Shown one piece after another: positions 11,550-21,560 of a DNA stretch of 64,000 nt (its first letter is position 1; each line of letters starts with the position of its first letter). The position numbers and the translations under genes are program-made. Origin of the DNA: Trogon surrucura (taxonomy: Eukaryota; Chordata; Aves; Trogoniformes; Trogonidae); the NCBI GenBank assembly GCA_020746105.1, contig CM036618.1:12693001-12757000 (forward strand), given 5' to 3'. The notes below the pieces were generated by a model. The model was not told the DNA's origin and ran no database searches. It saw nothing but the letters and a program-made list of their open reading frames with translations.

Positions 11550-12294
11550 ATGGGTCCTGCACTTGGATTGCAACAACCCCAGGCAATGCTACAGGCTGAG
11601 GGAAGAGTGGGGGGAAAGGTGATGGGTAGAAAATGACTTGGAGGTGTTGGTGGACAGCCGGCTGAACGTGAGCCGGCAGTGTGCCCAGGTGGCCAAGAAG
11701 GCCAAAGGCATCCTGGCCTGTACCAAATACGGTGTGGCCAGCAGCAGCACGGGAGTGATTGTCCCCCTGTACTCGGCACGGTGAAGCTGCACCTTGAACG
11801 CTGTGCTCAGTTTTGGGCCCTTCAAGGCAAGAAAGACACTGAGGTGCTGCAGCATGTGCCCAAAGGAGGACAATGAAGCTGGTGAGGGCTCTGGAGAAAA
11901 AGTGTTATGAGGAACAGCTGAAGAACCTGGGGTTGTTTAGCCTGGAGAACACAAGGCCTAGAGGAGACCTTATCGCTCTCTACAACTACCTGAAAGGAGG
12001 TTGTAGTGAGGTGAGGGTCAGTCTCTTCTCCAATGTACTATGTCTCCAATGGCCTCATGTTGCGCTAGGGGAAGTTTAGATTGGACACTAGGAAAAGTTT
12101 CTTCACTGAAGGGGCTGTTAAGCATTGGAACAGGCTGCCCAGGGAAGTGCCTTAGTCACCATCCCTGCAGGTGTTAAGAAGATGTGCAGATGTGGCGCTC
12201 AGGCACATGGTGTAGCGTTGGACCTGCCATTGCTGGGTTAACGGCTGGACTCGATGACCTGGAAGGACTTTTCCAACCCAGCCGGTTCCATGAG
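11550..12294 (+). mobile_element. CR1 LINE 3' fragment abutting the RDH14 promoter
   Basis: CR1 ORF2 C-terminal and 3' UTR sequence in the + orientation. It starts near GTCCTGCACTTGG, passes through the segment around GTGTTGGTGGACAGCCGGCTGAA, GAACAGGCTGCCCAGGGAAG and GGCTGGACTCGATGACCTGG, and ends at TTTTCCAACCCAGCC plus a decayed tail. Premature stops and indels show it is dead. Its 3' end lies about 110 bp before the RDH14 ACTAC/CCAAT elements. Confidence 0.88.
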
Positions 12295-12400
12295 GCTACG
12301 GACGCTCCGATTACACCGCGCTCATCAACCGCCTCTCGGGAGCGTCCCCGGGGCCGCCTCTGGCGCCGGCACTGCTACCGCTCCGCGCTCGGCCCTGGCG

Positions 12401-12427
12401 GACTACGCTCCCCACAAGGCCCCGCGT
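12401..12427 (+). promoter_or_regulatory. ACTAYRNNNCCCR promoter element (ZNF143/THAP11-type)
   Basis: GACTACGCTCCCCACAAGG followed by CCCCGCG matches the vertebrate core-promoter motif ACTAYRNNNCCCR exactly (ACTACGCTCCCCA, from 12402). It lies 110 bp upstream of the RDH14 ATG inside the CpG island. This motif class is known in housekeeping promoters and is linked to ZNF143/THAP11; occupancy here is inference. Confidence 0.6.
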
Positions 12428-12436
12428 CGCGCCGGG

Positions 12437-12441
12437 CCAAT
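12437..12441 (+). promoter_or_regulatory. CCAAT box (NF-Y type)
   Basis: CCAAT in the favourable context GGGCCAATCC, 71 bp upstream of the RDH14 start codon. This is a typical spacing for NF-Y in CpG-island promoters. Confidence 0.6.
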
Positions 12442-12469
12442 CCTAACGCTCCCCCGCGGCCGCCGGGAC

Positions 12470-12477
12470 GGGGGCGG
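12470..12477 (+). promoter_or_regulatory. GC box (Sp/KLF type)
   Basis: GGGGGCGG, about 35 bp before the RDH14 ATG within the CpG island, matches an Sp1/KLF core. Because it sits so close to the ATG it may fall in the 5' UTR. Confidence 0.5.
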
Positions 12478-12511
12478 CCCCTCCGGGCGGAGCGGCGCTC
12501 GGCCCAGCGGG

Positions 12512-12874
12512 ATGGCCGCGGCGGCTACGGCGCTAGCGCTGGGCGGAGGGCTGCTGCTGGCCGCCTGGCGCTGGCTGCGCGGCGGGGCCCAGGCCGCCGC
12601 CACCGGGCCTGGGGTCTCCATGCGGGGCAAGACGGTGATCATCACGGGGGCCAACAGCGGGCTGGGCCGAGCGGCGGCGGCCGAGCTGCTGCGGATGCGG
12701 GCCCGCGTCATCATGGGCTGCCGAGACCGGGCGCGGGCCGAGCGGGCGGCCCGGGAAATCCGGGCCGAGGTGGGCGAGCGGGACGAGGCCGAGGGCGGCG
12801 GCGAGCTGGTGGTTCGGGAGCTGGACCTGGCTTCGCTCCGCTCCGTCCGAGCCTTCTGCCACCGCGTCCTCCAG
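12512..12874 (+). CDS. RDH14: RDH14 coding exon 1
   Basis: 121 codons from the ATG to the donor CTCCAG/GTACGG in phase 0. It encodes the hydrophobic anchor, the TGANSGLG cofactor motif and the [13 protein letters not shown] segment. It is extremely GC-rich, unlike exon 2. The region around residues 86-98, rich in Glu, Gly and Asp, is the length-variable loop of the family and accounts for much of the difference in length from mammals. Confidence 0.95.
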
Positions 12875-15800
12875 GTACGGCCGGTGCGGCTGCGAGACGC
12901 GGGGCTCGGCCCGCCGGGTCCCGCATGGCCGTGGGGACGCCGGCAGGTCCGCGGCGGGACCGGCCTGCGCGGAGGCCCCGGCGTCCTTGTGAGAGGGCGC
13001 GGGGTGCGGGAGGTGGCTGGTGACAGCGCGGTGGCGGCAGCGTCCGCGGGGCTCCGTGTTCGCAGGGCTTGTTCCTCCTGCGGGCGGTCGGGTGTGGGGG
13101 TACGGGGTGCTGCCGGATTCCTCGCAGGGTGTGGAAAGAGGGAGGCTTTGTCAGCGACACGGACAGTGGGATCGAGCACACCCTCAGCAGGTTTGCCGAT
13201 GACACCACGCTGACACCACGCTGTGTGGACACGCTGGAGGGAAAGGATGCCGTCCAGAGAGACCTTGATACGCTGGAGAGGTGGGCCCCTGCCAACCTTA
13301 GGAAGTTCCACAAGGCCAAATGCAAGGTCCTGCACGTAGACCAGGGCAGTCCCAAGCACATGTACAGGCTGGACAGTGTTCTCAGGGTTGTTCATAGATG
13401 AAAAACTGACCATGAGCCGGCAGTGTGTGCTCGCAGCCCAAAAAGCCAGACACATCCTGGGCTGCATCAAGATAAATGTGGCAGACAGGTCAAGGGAGGT
13501 GGTTCTTCCCCGCTGCTCTGCTCTTGTGAGACTCCACCTGCAGTGCTGTGTTCAACTCTGGAGTCCCCAACATAAGAAAGGCATGAAGCTGTTGGAGCAA
13601 GTCCAGAGGAAGGCCATGAAGATGATGAAAGGGTTGGAGCACCTCCCCTCTTAGGACAGGCTGAGAGAGCTGGTGGTGTTCAGCCTCGAGAAGAGAGGCT
13701 CTACAGAGACCTCATAGCAGCTTTCCAGTACTTAAAGATGCTCTACAGGAAAGAAGGGGAGGAGCTCTTTATTGAGGAGTGTAGTGATAGGACAAAGGGT
13801 AATGGTTTCAAACTGAGAGTGGGTTTAGATTAGATTTGAGGAAGAAATTATTTTCTTTGAAGGTGGTGAGACAGTGGAACAGGTTGCCCAGAGAAATTGT
13901 GGATGCCCCTTCCCTGGAAGTGTTCAAGGCCAGACTGGACAGGGCTTTGAACAACCTGATCTGGTGGGAGGTGTCCCTGCCCATGGCAGGGGGCTTGGAA
14001 CTATGTGATCTTCAAGGTCCCTTCCAACACAAACCATTCTTTGTTTTTAAATTAGCATATTGAAGCATATATTTCATATTAGTTTGTGCTATTGAAGTAG
14101 TCCAAACTATTGTATTACCTTTCTGTTCAGAAAAGGAAACACTTGTTTCTGTATGGTATAATTTTTTTCCCTTTCCTTTTCCGTTTCCCTGTTTCTTTTC
14201 CTCTTTTTGATGCTATGGTAACCTGCCCTTATTATTTTAAAGTAATATTACAGCTCAACCTTGTCTCCAAAGAAATAAAAGTTCACATGACTGCAGTGCT
14301 CACAGCTCCAGCGATCCTTCTGCCATTTCCCCAGACTATCGTGTCCCATTCACCTCCCATTTTAAGTTTCTTGGCCAATGATAACTGAGTTTATTAGGTA
14401 AACATTTTAAAATATACAAGGTTTATGCAGATTGCCTGAAAACCCAAGTTTAAGTTGATCAGGAACATCCAGTTGATCCACCTGACAGAAATGCCACTAG
14501 TTGAGTTTAGCTGCATTATTAGATACAAGAGAGCAGAGGGAGGCGCTGTTGGTGGCATTATTCCATTCTCATGAAAAGCATCTCCTGGGCCTCTCATCTC
14601 ACTACATTTAGTAGCTCAAGCCACGAGACGATGTCGTAGGGGGCCAGGTTTTATGAGTTCTGCTGCTGGTCAGAGAACTGCTTGTCAACTACTTGAAAGA
14701 TACTCAGATGCTGTTACGAGAGGGTGAGAAAACAGATTGGGACTTTGTTGCATTAATTTTCAAATAACTTTCCTAAAACTTAAATATCTGGAAAAAAAAG
14801 AGTTTAAAATTCTCTAGTGGGGCTCTGTCTGGTTATGTACGTTCGTACATATGGATCCAGTGATAAGGTCTAATGTTTCTTCAGTGTTCTGGGAAAATAC
14901 GTGTGCAAAATGATACGCAGAGTAAACACCAGAAAAGAAACATACTGCCTAACTTCTTAAAATTATATCTTTTATAATACAAAATATCCCCAAGTGTAAA
15001 TTTATTGGTAAAGCCAGCACAAGTGACTTTAAGTGAGAAATGGGTGGAGTGAAAGAATGCTAATGTCTGCACAGTGCAGCTCACGTTTGTGTTCTAACTT
15101 TCATTTTCAGAATAATTCTAATGGCAGATGAATGCCAAGAGTTGTGACTTCAAGTAGTACTTTAGTAGTACTTTCAAGAGCTATTCTACCCACATTCATA
15201 TTACCTTCTCTAACTTCCAACTCCTTTTTAGAGCCATTTTTTTGTGGTTTTTTTGTGTGTGTTTTGTTTGAGATGGAGACTTAATGGGGAAACAATGCAC
15301 TCCCATCACCTAACTCAATTTGTGGGATTTTCCGTTTCCCAGACTGCAAGGGTTTACGTCTTTAAGTCCTTTACTTTTTGCAGGAAAAAAGAAAAGTGAG
15401 CTCGGAAGCTACAGGGAGTAGCATTGCCTGTCAAAACAATGTTTTGTGCTCTCTTTCGGATTTGGTTATAGCTTTGTGTGTGGCGCTGATCACATTACTT
15501 TAGGTTATTAAATTTAGGAGTCTCAAAAAATAGCACAAGTAGAAGTCTTGCTTCTTGAAATACTAAATCTTGCAAAATAAATCCTCCAGTCAGGTGCTAC
15601 AAAAAGTTTCTAAAGCAATGTTTCTCTCTAAAGAAGAAAGTATCACTTCAGCAAGCAGATTTGGTCAGCACTTGTTTTTTGTTTAGCAATAGTAACCATT
15701 CTGTCCTTTTGGGTGAAGAGAAGTGTGTTTGATGCTCTTTGGATCATGCCTCAGGGACCCAATTGTATGAAACACTGAGCAACCTCAAGTCCCATGGAAA

Positions 15801-17786
15801 TTGGTCCGAGGTTGAAGTACTTGATGTTTTGTGTGATTCGGTGCCAGTGTCATTAACTGAATGCCAAGTGCAGGTTTGGGGTTTGCGTTCTTTGTATCTT
15901 TGCTGCTAATGGCAGTCAAATAAAAGGCAAATGGTATGAAGTTATTTTTGAGATTCTCTATTTTTATCATCAGAATGACCCAAAATAATCTCAGTTTGCC
16001 TTAAAGTCCATGTACTGGGCTTGAAGAATTATCAGCAAGGAAAACTCGTGCTGCTTGTTTTAATAAATAGTTTTGCTTCTGATTCACGCTAGCTTGAATG
16101 TCCTGTGATACTTCCACAGTCTTTTTTCAGAGGTGTGTGAAAGTGCTGAATTCAGAGCTTATTTAGGCAGCTTACTTGAATCTGTGTTTTTTGAAAAACT
16201 TAATTGTTTTGCGTGAGTTATAGCTCTTAATTTTTGAGTGGATGCTGAAGCATGAAGTCTATGATGTATTATACATATATTTAAATAATCCACGCCATTC
16301 TCTTTGTAAATTAAATGTTTCCTTTTTCTGTGTGATGTAACACCACCTTGAGTCTTTGTTTTCTGCTGATCTGAACCAGAATACTGATCCATGAAATAGC
16401 ATGTGCTGAACACGTCACAAAATTTTCAAGCCACGGTCCTGTAGACATGCCTGAGTTCTTGAGTACAGCTGTTAGAATCAAATTGTTTTATGAAACCTAT
16501 GCAGTTTAGGATCATGATCTATAATTAATTTGCTTTGTAGTTGTCACCAAGCAACATAATGATATGTAGTGATTTTAAAATAAGATGATGATTAAAATCA
16601 AGAGAACATTGCTCTACAAAGTTTTTTTGTGACATCTCTCCAGAGAGATGATGAATCTACAGTTTGACATTTTTTCTTCAACTGTGAGCTTAGTTCTGTG
16701 AGCTGACTCTTTTCATTCTGTGTTTGCACATCTTCTGCACGGCAGAGCCCTTGCTATGGCCCAGATAGGCCATAAATTCATGTGTCTGCTTTTGCAGTGC
16801 AGTAAACAGGTTACTTGCTGGAGGAAAATGAAATGCACCACAAAGGTAAATAATCACAGAATTGCCATAGAAAAAACTGCTCCTGGAGAAGCCAGTGATT
16901 ATGTTGCCTGCCTACATTAAAAGTAGATGCAGGCCTGCTCCTGTGTACCTGCGTCCTGCTGGGGTCAATTATGCAGTTTAGTGGTGGTTCAACTTACGTG
17001 GGTTTTTTTTTTCAGCAGTACCTTCAGAGAATATCAGAAAGATACATTTCAGAAAGCTAGGAATGAAATTATTTCTAACAAGGACCAATGAAAAATATTA
17101 AGCATAATAGTATGTTTTGTATGACAATTGTAAAACTGAATGATTTTTTTCCTTTTTCCTATTTAAAGGAAGAGCCAAGGCTGGATGTTCTGATAAATAA
17201 TGCAGGGATATTCCAGTGTCCGTACATGAAGACAGAGGATGGTTTTGAGATGCAATTTGGTGTAAACCACTTGGGTCACTTCTTGCTCACCAACCTTCTT
17301 CTGGGCCTCCTCAAAAATTCTGCTCCGAGCAGGATTGTGGTAGTATCCTCGAAGCTTTACAAATACGGAGAGATCAACTTCGAAGACTTGAACAGTGAAA
17401 TAAGTTACAATAAAAGCTTTTGCTACAGTCGGAGTAAACTGGCTAACATATTATTTGCAAGGGAGCTAGCCCGTCGGCTCGAAGGGACAGGAGTCACCGT
17501 CAATTCACTTCATCCTGGGATTGTCAGAACAAACCTGGGCAGACACGTGAATATTCCTTTGCTGGCAAAACCCCTATTCAACTTGGTGTCATGGGCTTTC
17601 TTCAAAACACCTCTGGAAGGAGCCCAGACTTCTATTTATTTGGCCTCTTCCCCTGATGTCGAAGGTGTGTCAGGAAAATATTTTGGGGACTGCAAAGAGG
17701 AGGAACTCCTGCCCAAAGCCATGGATGATTTGGTTGCAAGAAAGTTATGGGATATCAGTGAAGTGATGGTTGGCTTATTGAAATAA
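12512..17786 (+). CDS. RDH14: retinol dehydrogenase 14, complete, two coding exons
   Basis: The gene encodes an NADP(H)-preferring short-chain dehydrogenase/reductase that interconverts retinol and retinal and is membrane-associated. Exons 12512-12874 and 17169-17786 give 326 aa, close to the roughly 336 aa of mammalian RDH14. Residues about 5-22 form a hydrophobic N-terminal anchor. TGANSGLG at 45-52 is the cofactor glycine motif, DL at 105-106 and NNAG at 131-134 are SDR landmarks, the catalytic Ser lies in VVVSS near 181-182, and the catalytic pair is Tyr207/Lys211 in YSRSK. The C-terminus ([14 protein letters not shown]) matches RDH14 closely. The ATG at 12512 has G at -3 and +4. The frame is also open upstream to 12254, but that stretch is promoter and CR1 tail. 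All catalytic residues are present and no frameshift was seen. Confidence 0.96.
13140..14043 (+). mobile_element. CR1 LINE fragment in RDH14 intron 1
   Basis: About 0.9 kb of CR1 in the sense orientation, beginning in the reverse-transcriptase region (a frame with RFADDTTL near 13187, the catalytic F-A-D-D signature) and running through the ORF2 end to the 3' UTR around CCCTTCCAACACAAACCATTC. The terminal 8-mers are lost. Several frameshifts are present, and an 11-bp unit GACACCACGCT is tandemly duplicated at 13201-13222. It starts directly at the edge of the CpG island, about 270 bp into the intron. Confidence 0.9.
14044..17168. other. RDH14: remainder of RDH14 intron 1
   Basis: Intronic, AT-rich sequence ending with the pyrimidine-rich tract and acceptor TTTCCTATTTAAAG before 17169. 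No further repeat or gene was recognised. A short perfect hairpin (ATGTACG-TT-CGTACAT, 14835-14850) and a TAGTACTTT duplication near 15155 are the only local structures noticed. Confidence 0.7.
17169..17786 (+). CDS. RDH14: RDH14 coding exon 2
   Basis: 205 codons plus TAA. It begins with [20 protein letters not shown] and contains the substrate- and catalytic-domain landmarks: NNAG, the [10 protein letters not shown] helix, IVVVSS, YSRSK and [12 protein letters not shown]. Near-complete agreement with vertebrate RDH14 along the exon makes the identification secure. The open frame upstream to 17088 is intronic. Confidence 0.96.
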   Translation, partial: EEPRLDVLINNAGIFQCPYMKTEDGFEMQFGVNHLGHFLLTNLLLGLLKNSAPSRIVVVSSKLYKYGEINFEDLNSEISYNKSFCYSRSKLANILFARELARRLEGTGVTVNSLHPGIVRTNLGRHVNIPLLAKPLFNLVSWAFFKTPLEGAQTSIYLASSPDVEGVSGKYFGDCKEEELLPKAMDDLVARKLWDISEVMVGLLK

Positions 17787-18860
17787 GTGCCAGGGAGTGT
17801 CTGCAAAATAGAATGCAGATAACTGTGCAACACTTATTTGCAGCAGTGTAATTCTCACTTTAAATACTGTGGGAATACAGATTGTTTTGGTTAATAAGTA
17901 TTAAATAAAGGAGTGATTTATACTGGAACTCTGTTTTGAAATAAGGGACAGTCTGTAATAGACACAGACATTCAAAATAAGTCTGAAATAGAATTTGAGG
18001 GTGTGAATGTAATTTCTGGTGAAATCTGCTTGAACACTTGTTTTACAAATGAAAATTAAAACTGTGTTTTGCAATATATATGCATATTTGTCATGTTCCA
18101 CTACTTGTAGTTGGGCTGGACAATGCAGGGTACTGATGGTGAAACTTCTTCTGTAAAAAGGTTTTGAAAATAGATCCTAATAATAGGATTGTTGTCTTTT
18201 TTTGAGCCATCACAGTGAAAAATGGAATAAACAGTTTTACTGATGTCTTGCACTGTAATCATTTAGGCCTCTGAGTGCCATTCAAAGACTTGTTGTCAGC
18301 ACCGTGGTTCAGCAAACAGAGCTGTGAGCACTGTACATACAGTTCATCTGTGAAGCACAAAGTCAACTTTTTTGAGTGATGTTGCTGCTATTCAGTGAGT
18401 ATATACAGTTGGTTGTGCAAACTGTATTTTTTATGTTCAAGTGTGCTGAACTTGCTGTTTCTTAATATGCGGACACCTTGGGTTTCATTAAAAATCTAAT
18501 TGGTGGATGTGTTATGATTCTGGTAGGGCTTTGCATGTCACGAATTGTGTGCATATGAAGTTCGCAAGATCTCACTTAGACCGAAGAGAATATGCTTTTC
18601 AGTGTGTGTTTGGCTTGACTGATGGCACTTTAACTCAGTAATGGGATTAGATAAGTCTGTCTAATGCAGCTTACTGAGTATTCTTTAATAAAAATCTTTT
18701 TAAAAAGGACTTAGCATTCATTCTTTCACCATGGAAGGTGTGTCAGAAGCCAGTAGTCTTTACAGAGTAGCCTTGTTTCAAACCAAAAAATTCTGTTGTG
18801 TTTGTTTAGGGAGCCTGTCACTTAGGGTTGGTAGAAATAAAATGGATTCCAAATAAATAC
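17787..18860 (+). other. RDH14: RDH14 3' UTR with alternative poly(A) signals
   Basis: AT-rich sequence after the stop codon holds several canonical AATAAA signals, at 17904, 18226, 18687, 18836 and 18852. The first predicts a short 3' UTR of about 150 nt; the distal group predicts about 1 kb. The true end is unknown. The number of signals suggests alternative polyadenylation. Confidence 0.55.
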
Positions 18861-20569
18861 GTGGGTATTACATGAAACTGGACAGATTTATTCTTTTTTA
18901 ATTCATTTAACTATGGGGTTTATATTGACATTTATAAATTTTGGGTTTGCTCTACTATAATAAAATGTTCTAGCAGTTAAGGTATGTAGAACAGATACAG
19001 AAGAATGATTTAGAGTGATCTGTCGTAATAAATATTACTTAAAGGAAGTAGTGTCAATAAGAGATGATGTATTCAGTAAATACCTACTTATAAGTGCATA
19101 TTAATTCTATGCTTCAGGCAACAAAACCAAATTTTTGAGATTCTTTCTCTGTTTACTCAAACTCTGAACCTATTTTAACTTCTGCTCAGTGGAGTGTACC
19201 TGATCAAGCCTTACCCATGACCAGCAAGATTGTGCGCTGGGTGAGTGACTTCGGTGGGGGTAGAAGGTGGCATTCCAGAAAATTACAAGACAAGCTACAA
19301 AAAGGAGCAGGTTTTTAAGATCTTGTAATGTGTTGAGCTTTTCACTGCGCACTGTAAGGCAAGGTGTAGAGATGGGTGTGTTGTCAGAGCATACTCTGAG
19401 CACCAAACAAAGTTCCCTTAAGTAATGCCAGAGGGAGGTGCGTAACATCCTTAGAGAAGACCCTGCTTCCATCTTTAATGTTGCATTTCATGTTTGCATT
19501 CTAAATACTTGTAAATAGTTGCATGCAGCACCAATGACACAGCCAGGTAAAAAATTTAAGAGTTCATTAACATGAGCATCTCTGTGGGGAGATAGAGAAA
19601 AACTGTGCCAAATTTGGACTTGTGTTTTCAATACTTCAGTATTGTTTCACTGCTGAAACACGTGTATACCTCCTGCTAAAGCAGGAGAATGCAAAGGTGG
19701 AGAATGGAGAAGAGGGCTAGTCTGAAAATACTGTAGGAAAGAACTGCACTGAAACTGGCTGGAGAGCAGAGAAATACATAATTTTTCAGGATGAATGACC
19801 AATGTAGAATGTGCACTTGCCTTCAAAACAGCAAAGTTGGGTTTGTGCTAAAGAAATGCAGAATAAGAAGTCCCACCATGGCTATGTAACATGTAATGCT
19901 TCATACATCTTACCAGATGGGTTTTTTTTTTTTGTTTTCTTTTGAAACACTGTGGAAATAAGAGCCATTGTCAGGAAGGGGTTACATTCCTGCAGTCATA
20001 ACTAAATTACAGCCGTCATTCCACAGTAGTAAAGTGATCATGTGATACCGTTAATGGAATATTTATGAATTACTATTGCATGAAAACAGTTTTAAAAGAT
20101 GGGTTGTTAGGAGCTTTCCAAAAGGTAAGCTTTTTCTCAACATCTGTATTAAGTAAAATTTGTCATTTTTGAGACTGAATATAATTTAACCTCTGTGGAC
20201 AAGAAAGCTTTGATTACTTTCTGGAGACTGCTGTTAATGTTAAGGTGATGCCTTAGTTATTCTAGAGGCATCTAGGAACTGAAGACCTCACAGGTCAACA
20301 AATATTGCAAAATGCAGGTGCAAAAGCAAAGAAGAGCCCTTATTTCAACAATGCTGACTCGGTCTCGATTAGAACTAAGCCTTTTGTCTGAGAAAGTATC
20401 TCGACTCTACAGGATTTGATGACTGGTGAATGTCTCCTCTTGGAGCTTGTAGAGGATGCTCTAAAGGGAGATCAGCACCTTCACACTTCCCTTCAGTATA
20501 ACAGTGCCTCCAGTAAGATGTGACAAGCCCTGTATGTTACTGTTACATAAAAAATTTATACCAAGAGCA

Positions 20570-21560
20570 TGCAATTTATACCAAGAGCGACGCATTCCAT
20601 CTGGCTCACTCCACCGCATAAACACCACCACGCGCACATTAAACTTACTTCTCATGAAGAATTAAACTTCTTTAGAAGGGTGAAAGAGGCAGCCAGTGAC
20701 CAGGGACAGCATGTAAAGCCCATGGAAATGCAACTTTGGTCAGTAGGTACAGAGATTGATCACATTGCCGGCGAGTGTGTTACAGCTGTGCAAGGGAACC
20801 AGAGCTGAGGGTAAGATCTTGCTGAGGTCTGCAGTAAATGTAAATGTTACAAGGCAACACTTTCCAAAGCCAAAAACGTACCTTAACATAAACTATCTTA
20901 ACATAAATTGTTAGAATTGGAGCGATTGGTGTTGGGTTCACCAACAGAGTTGGGACGGCACTCTGTACCTGTGTCTTGGGGATTTAAAAGCTGCTCGAGA
21001 TGCGCACAGGACGCGATGACTCCTGAGAGCGTAGCCCCCACCGTTTTTTCATTTCATGGGGGTAATGCTTCTGCCCTACCATAGCCGGGAGGTGAAGGGC
21101 CACAGCAGTGCTTAACTTTGACTATTTACACATTTTCCCCGCTGGAGTCTCAGCAACGATTGGAAATTCTTCCAAGTGGCCCCATTTCTCAGTGGTCTCA
21201 TATTGTATGGCAACAACATTGCAGCCTAACTGTACTCTAAAAGTGTTATTTTAAAATTGGCAGTTGGGGGGTGGGGGGGAGGGGGTGTGCAGACAGGTGT
21301 GCGGGTGCAAATTTGATTCCATATTTTAAAAGACGGACGGGAGGAGCTGTCAATGATTTACTGAGGAGCCGAGGGCAGAGGAAAGTGGGTTGTTGATGCT
21401 TTTGAAAGTGCCCCTATAATCAGCTTCTCTCTTGGATAGACCAATAGTTTAAGGAGGAAGCAATTACATTTAAAAATAAATAAAAAAATCCCTTTCTTTT
21501 GATTCTCAGTCGCAGGCCGTAGGTCTAAGCCGGTCCACCCTGCACACATGCAGCTGTTAA
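20570..21560. promoter_or_regulatory. CpG-enriched stretch in AT-rich desert, candidate regulatory element
   Basis: By eye, roughly 20 CpG dinucleotides fall in about 1 kb whose flanks have very few, for example CTCGAGATGCGC, GGACGCGATG, GACGGACGGG, GTCGCAGGCCGTAGG and GAGCGAAC. It is not dense enough to be a classical CpG island, and no exon was recognised. Retained CpGs can mark an unmethylated enhancer, a lncRNA promoter or a recently inserted element; which of these applies is open. Confidence 0.35.
21266..21285 (+). repeat. G-run cluster, possible G-quadruplex
   Basis: Runs of six, seven and five G separated by a single T and a single A. Splitting a long run gives the four G-tracts needed for a quadruplex. 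Function unknown. Confidence 0.5.

Larger units (their letters stand above)
12295..13135. promoter_or_regulatory. CpG island spanning RDH14 promoter, exon 1 and start of intron 1
   Basis: GC content and CpG density rise sharply immediately after the CR1 tail and stay high through exon 1 until about 13135, where another CR1 begins. This is a housekeeping-type CpG-island promoter. No TATA box is seen. The densest CpG lies within exon 1, which accounts for its Ala/Arg/Gly-rich protein. Confidence 0.85.

Noticed and set aside
12403-13470. 355-codon - strand ORF over RDH14 exon 1 and neighbouring 12184 and 12711 ORFs
   Set aside because: These are shadows of the GC-rich RDH14 exon and CpG island, where stop codons are scarce; Arg/Pro/Ala composition is typical of the antisense of such sequence.
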